Below, piece by piece: positions 1 to 6,806 of a stretch of 16,172 bases of DNA (positions within the stretch are counted from its first letter, which is position 1; each line of letters opens with the position of its first letter). Source of the stretch: DATGEP01 sp035310125 (GTDB lineage: Bacteria; Chloroflexota; Ktedonobacteria; Ktedonobacterales; JADMIN01); NCBI GenBank assembly GCA_035310125.1, contig DATGEP010000165.1:1-16172 (forward strand), read 5' to 3'. The translations under genes were made by a program, and so were the position numbers. The notes under the pieces are model-generated. The model was not told the origin of the DNA, did no database searches, and was given only the letters and a program-made list of their open reading frames with translations.

Positions 1-324
1 CGCGCGCACCGTCGTCCGTACCGGCTTCACTCCGGTGAACTTCTGCGCGTAGACGGAGTTGAACGCGGGGAAGTCAGCCAGGTCAACGAGGTGAACGAGG
101 CAAGAGATGACGTCGTCGAGCGATGCTCCGGCAGCCTCGAGGACGGTCTCGATGTTGTTGAAGGTCTGCTCGGTCTGCTCAGCCAGATCATCGCTAACCA
201 CCTTGCCCGTGTTCGGATCGAAGCCGCCTTGGCCTGACAGGAAGATCCACTCGCCCACCGTTAGCCCCGGCGAATACGGCCCGGGGGGAGCGGGAACCTT
301 GTCAGAGCGAATAAGCGCTTTCAT
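1..324 (-). CDS. RidA/YjgF/YER057c/UK114-family protein, C-terminus beyond window
   Basis: Reading from the ATG at 324, the 108 visible residues follow the RidA family from its usual beginning: the P-x-x-x-GPYSPG segment (residues 11-19), the FLSGQ-x-G-x-D-P strand, the QT-x-x-x-x-NI helix and the substrate-carboxylate arginine context K-P-V-R-T-T-V near residue 103. Family members are about 125-130 residues, so only the last 20 or so are cut off by the window edge. RidA proteins are cytosolic trimers that hydrolyse reactive enamine/imine intermediates; many paralogs have other deaminase roles, so the substrate is unknown. A strong GAGGAGG ribosome-binding site precedes the start. A TetR-type operator (372-395) lies 47 bp upstream and overlaps a TATACT box on this strand, so repression by the nearby TetR protein is likely. 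Confidence 0.9.
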   Translation of the reverse strand, partial: MKALIRSDKVPAPPGPYSPGLTVGEWIFLSGQGGFDPNTGKVVSDDLAEQTEQTFNNIETVLEAAGASLDDVISCLVHLVDLADFPAFNSVYAQKFTGVKPVRTTVRA

Positions 325-371
325 GGATGGGGGCCTCCTCGCAGTGTGGTGGTCCGTGATGTTTCCGACCA

Positions 372-395
372 AGTATACATACCGATCGGTATACT
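372..395. promoter_or_regulatory. TetR-type operator O1, ridA / phzF-remnant divergent promoter
   Basis: Inverted repeat AGTATAC-N10-GTATACT with a perfect 14-bp palindromic core, ATACCGATCGGTAT, at 379-392. Both outer arms contain TATACT, one reading on each strand, so the site would cover the -10 boxes of both divergent promoters. Read in reverse complement, it matches the site at the tetR start (712-735) at 23 of 24 positions. Assignment to the TetR protein at 743-1315 is inferred from this match and from proximity. Confidence 0.8.
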
Positions 396-450
396 GCAGC
401 ATTATGAACAGCCGCGAAGTCGACGCGCAAGTCCGGCTCTGAGTGCCGAG

Positions 451-632
451 ATGTCTTCGCTATTGATCCCGAGGCTCACCGACTGGCACGGACCGGCCCG
501 GCTGCATCCGTACTTCGTGTGCGACGTCTTCACCTCCCAGCCGTTGCAAGGAAATCAGCTCGGCGTCTGCGTTGACGGTCGTGCCTTCACGCCGGAGCAG
601 ATGCAGAGCCTGGCTCGAGGGAAAGGGTCATC
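451..632 (+). pseudogene. PhzF-family (phenazine biosynthesis-like isomerase) N-terminal stump
   Basis: From the ATG at 451, residues 18-57 read L-H-P-Y-F-V-x-D-V-F-T-x-x-P-L-x-GNQL-x-V followed by D-G-R-x-x-x-x-EQMQ-x-LAR. This is the first strand-helix unit of PhzF-like proteins, including the G-N-x-L motif. The family is normally 260-300 residues. Here similarity stops after about 60 codons, where the expected N-L-S-E-T-x-F-V segment is missing, and the frame drifts into unrelated sequence overlapping the tetR start. It is therefore a truncated remnant, probably once divergent from ridA and sharing operator O1. No later PhzF segment is visible up to tetR. Confidence 0.7.
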
Positions 633-711
633 GTCACTCCGTGTCCGGACGGTCGGACACATCCAAGCCGGGCTTGCGTGCCGTCGACTTCGCGGGTGCC
701 GAGGGTCACGT

Positions 712-735
712 AGTATACCGAGCGGTATGTATACT
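712..735. promoter_or_regulatory. TetR-type operator O2 at the tetR promoter
   Basis: AGTATAC-N10-GTATACT, with the same arm spacing as O1 and the same core inverted apart from one base. The right arm contains TATACT at 730-735, which would serve as the tetR -10 box. The operator ends 7 bp before the tetR ATG, an arrangement expected for autorepression. Confidence 0.8.
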
Positions 736-742
736 AGCGGCC

Positions 743-1315
743 ATGACCGACCGGCCAAATGCGCACGACGCGCTCCTCGGGGCGACGAGCGAGCTGACCT
801 ATGAGTACGGCATCACGGGCACCGGAGTGGACGCGATCGCGGCCCGGGCAGGGGTGACGAAGCGGACTCTGTACCAGCACTTCGGCTCCAAGGATCGGCT
901 CGTCGCCGAAGCGCTCAACGACCGAAACCGACGCGCACTCCTTGCCCTCGAGACGAACGCGAGGCGTCGCTCCGAGGAGACCGGCGAGCTGGTGATCCTC
1001 GCGCTCTTCGATGTCATCGAGAACGCCCTCCGCACCAGAACGAAGGCTGGATGCGCGTTCATCAACGCATCGCTCGAGATCAACCGCCCGGGCCATCCTG
1101 TGCGTGAGGCCGCGCTGGCGCATCTGCGCGCTCGGGAGGGACTCGTTCGTCAACTCCTCACCGAGGCGGGCGTGGAAGACGCCGACCTGGCCGCCCAGGT
1201 GACGGTACTCGTCGACGGTGCGTACGCCGTTGGCGGGTCTCGCCGGGACCCGGCCGCGGCGCATCATGCGAAAGCTGCAGTGGCCGCCCTGCTCGCGAGT
1301 CGAGGCGTCTCCTGA
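743..1315 (+). CDS. TetR/AcrR-family transcriptional repressor
   Basis: 190 residues, normal length for TetR proteins. Residues 8-55 form the N-terminal helix-turn-helix: A-x-x-L-x-x-Y-G-I-T-G-T-G-V-x-A-I-A, then A-G-V-T-K-R-T-L-Y-Q-H-F-x-S-K-D-x-L-V. The recognition helix is highly typical. The C-terminal part is helical and ligand-binding, with G-C-A-F-I-N-A near residue 110 as in the AcrR-like C-terminal subgroup. I chose the ATG at 743 because the family start fits there and because operator O2, with its -10 box, lies at 712-735; an upstream in-frame start at 572 would run through the operator. There is no Shine-Dalgarno sequence, and transcription from the TATACT box would begin at or next to the ATG, so the mRNA may be leaderless. 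Likely targets are itself and ridA. Confidence 0.93.
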   Translation: MTDRPNAHDALLGATSELTYEYGITGTGVDAIAARAGVTKRTLYQHFGSKDRLVAEALNDRNRRALLALETNARRRSEETGELVILALFDVIENALRTRTKAGCAFINASLEINRPGHPVREAALAHLRAREGLVRQLLTEAGVEDADLAAQVTVLVDGAYAVGGSRRDPAAAHHAKAAVAALLASRGVS

Positions 1316-1525
1316 CGACCAATAAGCGCGATCGCGTCTCATGCGCTCGCGGCCCGGCCCTCGGTGCACCACCACCTCGCGCCCCTGCGCCGGCCGGTCT
1401 GGTGCGGGTCGATGTCCCCTTTCCCGGACCGAGCCGCTACGGCCTCAGTCCACACGCCCTTGGTGCGTTTGCCGTTCAGCTTGGCACGTACCTCGAACCT
1501 GATAAACAGCAAGGCGGCCACTCAG

Positions 1526-1747
1526 ATGCTCCTCCCCAACTCACTCGAAGTCCTCGTCGCCGCGCGTCACGCTGACCTTCTGCGTGAGGCGGCCATTGCC
1601 CGCCTGGCAAGCCAGGCAAGTCAGGCCAACCGTCGGCCGCCGGCGGTGCGCCGGCGCCTGGCTGAGGTGCTCTACGCCCTCGCCGCAAAGGTGGACCCCT
1701 GCGCCCGCGGCGTGCCAGCCAACACGCCTGCGTCGCGAACCGCGTGA
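1526..1747 (+). CDS. small basic helical protein, unknown function
   Basis: 73 residues, rich in Ala, Arg and Leu. The first 35 residues are predicted helical, with the pattern L-x-x-L-x-x-x-R-x-x-x-LL-x-EA-x-x-x-RL-x-x-QA. The protein at 14413-14631 shares this pattern and a following P-P / R-R stretch, so I regard the two as diverged paralogs. No catalytic motif, signal peptide or membrane segment is visible. The stop overlaps a GTG that opens the frame of the MFS remnant downstream. Both family members in this window stand upstream of an MFS transporter. Function is not known. Support for translation rests on the paralog and on an uninterrupted frame. Confidence 0.5.
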   Translation: MLLPNSLEVLVAARHADLLREAAIARLASQASQANRRPPAVRRRLAEVLYALAAKVDPCARGVPANTPASRTA

Positions 1748-1851
1748 GTACCGGCCAGATTGTTGGGTGGCACGTCGTTGCGACGGACCGTTTGGCGCGA
1801 TCGCCGGCGACCAGTTCCCCCACCGCTCACACGTACGAGCCGCGACATGTG

Positions 1852-2255
1852 ATGCGGTTATCTCTAGCGAGCGCTTGGCGGACGGACCTGCCTCGCGTGG
1901 TGCTGCTCTTGCAGGCCGGGAATGCATTCAGCTGGTTCGGCTATGGGTTGATCCTCCCGTTCGAGATCATCTACCTGAACCAGTTCCGCGGCTTCTCGAC
2001 GGCGACCGCCGGTTTGGTGCCCGCTGCGATCCTGGGCGCGGGCACCCTCGTAACCCTTCCCTCGGGAGCCCTGTTCGATCGCGTTCGCGCCAAGCCGATC
2101 CTGATCGCCGCCAATCCTGCGAGCGCGCTCGGCTCTGCCGGCCTTGCGTTCGTCGACCGGCCGTGGCAGGCGTTCGCTTGCGCGGTCCCTGATCGTCATC
2201 GCCGTGAACCTCGGCCTCATCATCGTCGGCTACGCGCTGTCCTTTCTAGCGCGAC
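1852..2255 (+). pseudogene. MFS transporter remnant (internal deletion and frameshift)
   Basis: From the ATG at 1852 about 110 residues match the start of a major facilitator transporter: TM1 (LLLQAGNAFSWFGYGLILPF), a second hydrophobic segment, and the TM2-TM3 loop G-A-L-F-D-R-V-R-A-K-P (motif A, G-x-x-x-D-R) followed by TM3. Near 2185 similarity jumps to the +1 frame, where a segment resembling TM7 of MFS proteins follows (N-L-G-L-I-I-V-G-Y-A-L), after which similarity ends. TM4-TM6, the central loop and TM8-TM12 are absent. The family is normally about 400 residues, so this is a non-functional remnant. The intact MFS gene at 15243 belongs to a similar but not identical subfamily. Confidence 0.75.
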
Positions 2256-2393
2256 ATGCTGTTCCGTCGAGCAAGCCCCAAACACGAGGCGATCGTCGAC
2301 GATCGAGCGTTCTACGCCTTCGTCGATCTCGAGCCCGTGCCGCACGCAACATACGCGGTGCCCAGGCATAGGATCGCCGGGCGGGGCCTTTGA
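2256..2393 (+). pseudogene. HIT-family protein, N-terminal fragment
   Basis: A 45-codon frame from the ATG at 2256 reads A-I-V-D-D-R-A-F-Y-A-F-V-D-L-E-P-V-P then Y-A-V-P-R-H-R-I. This corresponds to the V-Y-E-D-D-x-x-x-A-F-x-D-x-x-P-x-x-P-G-H-x-L-V-x-P-x-x-H region of HIT (histidine triad) nucleotide hydrolases and transferases. The catalytic H-x-H-x-H region, about 60 residues further on in the family, is missing, and the frame ends 9 codons after the match. It directly abuts the MFS remnant. The identification rests on one motif block, so it is moderate in strength. Confidence 0.5.
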
Positions 2394-2506
2394 CTCGGTC
2401 GCGGCGAGCGGCTTGTTCGGGATGCGATCGCCGACGAGGAGAGAGAGCCCCTGTGCTCGCTGCGCCGAGCTCAGAACGTCTGGCTGGCTTTGAGTGCAAA
2501 ATTGAA

Positions 2507-2578
2507 TGGCGGAGGTGCATGGGAGTCGAACCCACCCTCGACCAGGAAGCTGGCCGAGCAACCGTTTTGAAGACGGCC
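2507..2578 (-). tRNA. selC: selenocysteine tRNA (anticodon TCA), 3' two-thirds only; probable fragment
   Basis: On the minus strand the sequence holds an anticodon stem-loop CCGT-CTTCAAA-ACGG (anticodon TCA at 2570-2568), a very long variable arm (9-bp stem CTCGGCCAG / CTGGTCGAG with loop CTTC), a T arm with GGTTCGACTCCC, an acceptor 3' strand GCACCTCC, discriminator G and an encoded CCA. The long variable arm plus the UCA anticodon identify tRNA-Sec. The 5' part fails: the expected GGAGGTGC acceptor strand is absent. GGGAGCAC sits at about the right distance (2602-2595) but pairs at only 5 of 8 positions, and no D stem forms. It is therefore either a decayed gene or the 3' fragment left by an integrative element that used selC as its attachment site. 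Confidence 0.6.
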
Positions 2579-2602
2579 TAATGCCTGTTCCAGAGTGCTC
2601 CC

Positions 2603-3455
2603 GAAAGCGCCAGGTACCGAAATTCGAGTTTAGATCGGCCAGGCTCTTGCCTCCGGTTGGCCCTGGCCGCGCCATCGTTGTCCATGGTTTTGCAGCAGAT
2701 TTTGCAGCATGCCGCGCCGGTCCGAACCCAAGTCGATCCGTGCCCGCAAGAAAGGACTCACAGGATCAGACGGCAGTTCAGCTGGGTGGTCCTGTGCCCG
2801 AGCAACGCTCGCAAGCAGAGATTCGCGAGCACGCCATGGATGGCGGGAGCCGATGGCATCGCATCCGCCGCGCGCTCAAACAGCGCTGCGCAGCCGCGCA
2901 TGCTGTCCATTGAGGGTGACATTAACTACGGATGGCATGCAGCGTGTACTTGAGAACGCGCGGCTTCCAAACCGGAAAAAAATAAGTAGGTGGCTTCGCC
3001 TTGCGCAGAACCGATGCGAGATCGTGCGAGTGGATAAGCAGTTTCGCGCCGGCTTCAGGCCGAACTGTGGCGAACATCAGCGCGACGATGAACTGCAAAC
3101 TGAGCCGATTCTGCCTGTTGCGCGCCGGCCGGGTGTCGGCAGGGGAGTTCATCACCTGTTTCAGAAGGCGATCATGCTCCACTTCGGCGAGAGGCGACTG
3201 GTGGCGTTGTTCGGCGAGGAAAACGCGATCTGTGGGCCGACGTGCGAGCTCAACATGCAAATCCCCTGTACTGGATCGATGGTTATGCGCGGCCGGAGCA
3301 CTGACCGTCTCGCCCAAGTACCGGTCGGTCTCTCAGTGACGCCGGCGGCGGTGGCAGATGGGCAGAAGGTGACGGCCGTAGCCCTGGTGTCTATTGGAAA
3401 AGAGCAGGTACGAAACCGTTTGGTTTTCGATGCACAGGGGCTACGGTTGGGAGGG
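2603..3455. other. about 850 bases without a recognisable gene
   Basis: Several open frames cross this stretch on both strands (for example 2709-3620 plus and 2922-3317 minus), but none shows a recognisable domain, a convincing ribosome-binding site or typical protein-like composition. Visible structure is limited to a 12-bp-spaced direct repeat of TTTTGCAGCA (2688-2697 and 2700-2709) and a run of seven A residues near 2980. It may be decayed mobile or element DNA next to the tRNA-Sec fragment; that is inference. Confidence 0.4.
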
Positions 3456-3545
3456 CTAGCCGAACCAGTGGGCGTATGCGAACGCGGGAGCGAAGCTGAG
3501 CGCCGCGAGGACGGCGCTGACGATGATGAGCAGAACCTTGCGCAT
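3456..3545 (-). CDS. 29-residue secreted-peptide-like small ORF
   Basis: The ATG at 3545 follows a textbook AAAGGAG (3559-3553) and opens a 29-residue frame ending in TAG. It starts M-R-K, followed by an uninterrupted hydrophobic stretch (residues 4-19), then A-P-A-F-A-Y-A-H-W-F-G. This is a complete Sec signal peptide with an A-x-A cleavage site, leaving only Y-A-H-W-F-G or H-W-F-G after processing. It could therefore encode an exported signalling peptide, or a single-pass membrane microprotein if uncleaved. A five-heptamer SARP-type operator lies upstream (3667-3616), itself just after the stop of the SARP gene on the same strand. This mirrors the afsR-afsS arrangement of Streptomyces, although the peptide is not AfsS-like. 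Confidence 0.55.
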   Translation of the reverse strand: MRKVLLIIVSAVLAALSFAPAFAYAHWFG

Positions 3546-3615
3546 GGCCGGTCTCCTTTCGTGCCATCTGTTCGAGTGATCCGTCGATCGACTCGGGGAC
3601 AGATTCGCAGGTGCC

Positions 3616-3667
3616 GCTGAAGATTCGCTGAAGGAACGCTTAAGGCGTGGATTCAGTCGTGCCTCAG
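3616..3667 (-). promoter_or_regulatory. SARP-type operator, five phased heptamers (copy 1)
   Basis: Read on the minus strand: CTGAGGC (3667-3661), CTGAATC (3656-3650), CTTAAGC (3644-3638), CTTCAGC (3633-3627), CTTCAGC (3622-3616). Start-to-start distances are 11, 12, 11 and 11 bp. SARP regulators are known to bind direct heptamer repeats one helical turn (11 bp) apart, overlapping the -35 region and about 8 bp upstream of the -10; GAATCT lies at the matching place here. The AAAGGAG of the peptide ORF follows 56 nt after the last heptamer. Copy 2 is at 13947-13998. Confidence 0.75.
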
Positions 3668-3683
3668 CGTTCGCTGTAGACGA

Positions 3684-6578
3684 TCAGCGCGGCGGCTGCG
3701 CAGCGGGCAACACGTCTTCATCCCCGTACCGAACGGCATCCATCAACGACATCTGGATACCCTCGCGCCAGGCAGCGTCGGCCGCTTCCTGACCGAGATG
3801 CTGCCGCGCCGAACGTTCGGCTTCAGCTCGTCGCCGGCTCCACTCGGAGCTGGACACTAGGCCTATCCGCTTCTGGAGAACCGACGCCGCCCCGAGCAAC
3901 CGGAGGCAGCGCTGGGGCTGTTCGGTCGCGGCCGCCATCAGCGCGAGCAGCGTCAAACTTGTCATCACCCATCCGTGACTGCGCAAGTCGCCTGCGATCC
4001 GGAGTGCCCGCCGGCAGTGCGCGTCGGCGGCCTCAACTTCGCCTCCCTCGAACTGGATTCCGGCAAGCGTATTGAGGGTTACATGCATCAGCATCGTGTC
4101 GCCCAGCGAGTGAGCCAGGCTCACCGCTTCCTCCAGCTTAGCTTTCGCCGTGATGAGATCGCCAGCTTCGCGAAGGATGACACCGATGTTATTGAGTTCC
4201 CGCGCCAGTTCGTCCGGCGATGCCGACTGCCGGAGTAGGGGCTCGGCTTGTTCGCAGAGCGTCCGGCTTTGTTCGATCCATCCCTTGCGGCGTTCTAAGC
4301 TCTCCACACATCCAAGCGCAATGAGCGCGTGGCCGGTAAGTAGAGAACTGCCGAGTTGCTGTGCGAGCAAGAGGCATTCCTGCCCAAGTCTACGTGCTTC
4401 AGCATATTCACCCCGGTAGCTAGTCCAGAAGGAAGCACCGTACAGCCCGTGCGCGCGAAGATCGTCTCGATGCGGATGCGCAGCCAGGGCTCTGATCAAC
4501 CATTCCCGGCCCTCTCCACCATAGTGGGCGTCGGTCCAGTAGCGCCAGAGGGCCAGGACCAACCTGAGAGCTAACGCACCATCCTCGCGGAGTATCCACT
4601 CAAAGCACACTCTGAAATTGTCCAACTCATCTTCTACACGCCTGAACCACACGAGCTGATGTGGGCCTCGCAAACCAACTTGTGCTTCCTCTCCTAGTGC
4701 GAGGTAGAAGTGCGCGTGCTTGCGCTGAGTATCTTCTGTCTCGCCGGCCTCCATTAGGCGGTCACGTCCGTATTGTCGGACGGGCTCCAGGAGCCGATAG
4801 TGTGGAGACGGATCTGACCCCTCTTCCCACAGCACCAGCGACTTGTCGACGAGACCGCCAAGACAATCAAGAACCGATGCGCGCGCGGTGTCAACTTCGG
4901 CATCCGCACACACGGCCCCCACGCCGGAGAGCGTGAATCCTCCGAGAAAAACGGAGAGCCTGCGGAACAGCTTCTTCTCATCCGGCGTCAGCAGATCGTG
5001 GCTCCAGTCGAGCGTCGCCTGGAGCGTTTGTTGGCGTGGCAACGACACCCGGCTCCCGCTGGCTAACAACTCGAAGCAGTCATCGAGATGCTCCTCGATT
5101 GCGGTCACTGACATCCGGCGCACGCGCGCCGCGGCGAGCTCAATGGCCAGCGGAATGCCATGAAGCCGGTTACATATCCGAGCCACCGACCCGGAGTTGT
5201 CATCGGTCAGCCCAAAGCCAGGGCGAGCCGCGACAGCGCGCTCGACAAACAACTGCACTGCCTCCGGCGATGGCCGATCAAACCACGGCGTGCTCGCTGA
5301 ATCCGAGGTAGTCGCTAGCGACGGCACGCGCCACGTGGTTTCACCTTCCAGACCGAGCGGCTCTCGACTGGTAGCCAGGACTCGCAGACGCGGGCAGCGC
5401 CTCAGCAATGAGTCGCACAACCGCGCGACCGCGTCGACGAGGTGCTCGCAGTTGTCAATGATGCACATCCGCTCTTGTGAAGCGAGTGCGCTGATCAATG
5501 ATTCAAGCGGCGTGCGGCCCGGTTGTTGTGTGAAGTCGAGAGTCGCCAGCATGATCTGGGGAAGGATGCCCGGGTCTGTTACAGCGGCCAGCTCCACTAA
5601 CCACACGCCGTCGGCGTATTCATCGACCAATTGGGAGCCGAGGTGCAGCGCCAGACGCGTCTTTCCAATTCCTCCCGCGCCTGTGAGTGTGACAAGACGT
5701 GCCTCATGGAGAAATCGCTTTATTTCCTCCAGTTCCGCTGAGCGTCCGACGAAGCTGGACAGCTCCAGCGAAAGATTCGTCCGCTCGGCACTCGGTGACA
5801 CCACTCGCCGCCGAGGCGGACCGATAGCTGCGTGTTGATTGAGGATCTGCTCGAGTAACTGCTGCAGCTCGGGTCCTGGCTCCATCCCCAGCTCTTCGAC
5901 CAGCCGTTCCCGAATCCCCTGGTACGCTTGCGAGGCTTCAGCCTGACGACCGGACCGATACAGGCATAACATCAGCAGGCCGCACAGCCGCTCGCGCATC
6001 GGATGTTGCCTCACCAGTGCCTCCAGTTCGCCAACCAGGTCACTTTGGTGTCCGAGCGCCAGCTGCGCTTCGATGCGACTCTCCTGCGCGACAACCCGGA
6101 GGTCCGCCAGTCGCGCCGCCTCAGCTTGAGCAAATCCAGCATCGGCAACATCCGCCAGAGCCGGCCCGCGCCACAATGACAGCGCTTCACCCAGCACCAC
6201 CGCGGCTTCAGCGGGGCTTTCGTTGAGCAATTCTTTGCCACGCCTGAGCAGGTCTTCGAAACGCCCAACGTCAAGCTGATCGCGTCCCAAGTCAGCACGT
6301 AGCCGGGCGCGACCGTTTGCAGGACCCGACCGGGCGCGCCTGCGAGTCGCTCAGGTTCGAGCACCTTCCGTAACTGCGCCACGTACGTCTGCAGCGCGTT
6401 GTACGCCGTTTCCGGCGGCGCATCCCCCCACAGGTCGTCGACCATACGATCGGCCGAGACGAACCTCGTTGGCGTGGGTGAGCAGATCCGCGAGCAGAGC
6501 GCGTTGCTTGGCGCCGCCCAGCGGCAACTTGCGCCCACCGTCCCGGACCTCGAGCGGTCCGAGCACCCCGAATTCCAC
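3684..6578 (-). pseudogene. AfsR-like SARP regulator (HTH-BTAD-NB-ARC-TPR) with two opposing frameshifts
   Basis: A GTG start at 6578 begins E-F-G-V-L-G-P-L-E-V, the standard SARP opening, followed by G-G-A-K-Q-R-A-L-L-A. Near 6461 one extra base shifts the frame to V-S-A-D-R-M-V-D-D-L-W-G-D, continuing through the winged helix to G-Y-V-L-T. Near 6293 one missing base restores the first frame, which then stays open to 3684. It contains the BTAD (D-Q-L-D-V onward, ending at Q-I-L-N-Q), an NB-ARC ATPase with Walker A G-A-G-G-I-G-K-T (about 5660-5683), Walker B M-C-I-I-D-N-C-E-H and G-I-P-L-A-I-E-L, then TPR-like helices. A TTG start at 6290 could give an 868-residue protein lacking the DNA-binding domain. 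Unshifted, the length would be about 964 residues, like the 6807 paralog. The cause is true mutation or sequence error; both remain open. Confidence 0.85.
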
Positions 6579-6806
6579 GCCGCATTCCTACTCCGTCGCT
6601 GAACGGCCGTCAATCCGTGTGCGTTGTCGTTGGGCGCCAAAGGTCGAAGAGAGGCGCACGGCGGTCAACGTGGACAGCCAGCGGCCGTTTCCCGCGACCC
6701 AACGCGTGTCCACGATCACGAGTGCGTTCGATAGCGACCACGTCGTCGCCATCACGAAGGGAGGTTGCGATCGTAGAGCGGGCGCGGCACCATCTTTGAG
6801 CCGGCG
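6579..6806. promoter_or_regulatory. divergent intergenic promoter region between two SARP genes
   Basis: 228 bp separate the divergent starts of the 6578 (minus) and 6807 (plus) regulators. The region contains an 8-bp inverted repeat, CGTGGACA (6669-6676) and TGTCCACG (6707-6714), separated by 30 nt. No CTTCAGC-type heptamers are present, so these genes are not obviously controlled by the same operator as the small-ORF transcripts. GGGAGG at about 6759 is too far from the ATG to be its ribosome-binding site. No clear -35/-10 pair can be named. Confidence 0.35.

Noticed and set aside
572..742. Upstream start giving a 247-residue TetR protein
   Set aside because: The extra residues are not part of the family and would be encoded across the phzF remnant and operator O2.
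1602..1617. GCCTGGC-AA-GCCAGGC inverted repeat
   Set aside because: The loop is two bases, it lies inside a small coding region and no T-run follows, so it is probably a composition effect.
2976..2983. Run of A residues as a minus-strand terminator
   Set aside because: The stem before the T-run on the minus strand would be only 3 bp.
2922..3317. 131-codon minus-strand open frame
   Set aside because: Composition is partly protein-like, but there is no motif, no start signal and no homology I can name. Kept only as part of the unassigned stretch.
2709..3620. 303-codon plus-strand open frame
   Set aside because: It crosses the SARP operator copy 1 and the antisense of the 29-residue ORF, has no recognisable domain and no convincing ribosome-binding site. 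Long empty frames are common in DNA of this GC content.
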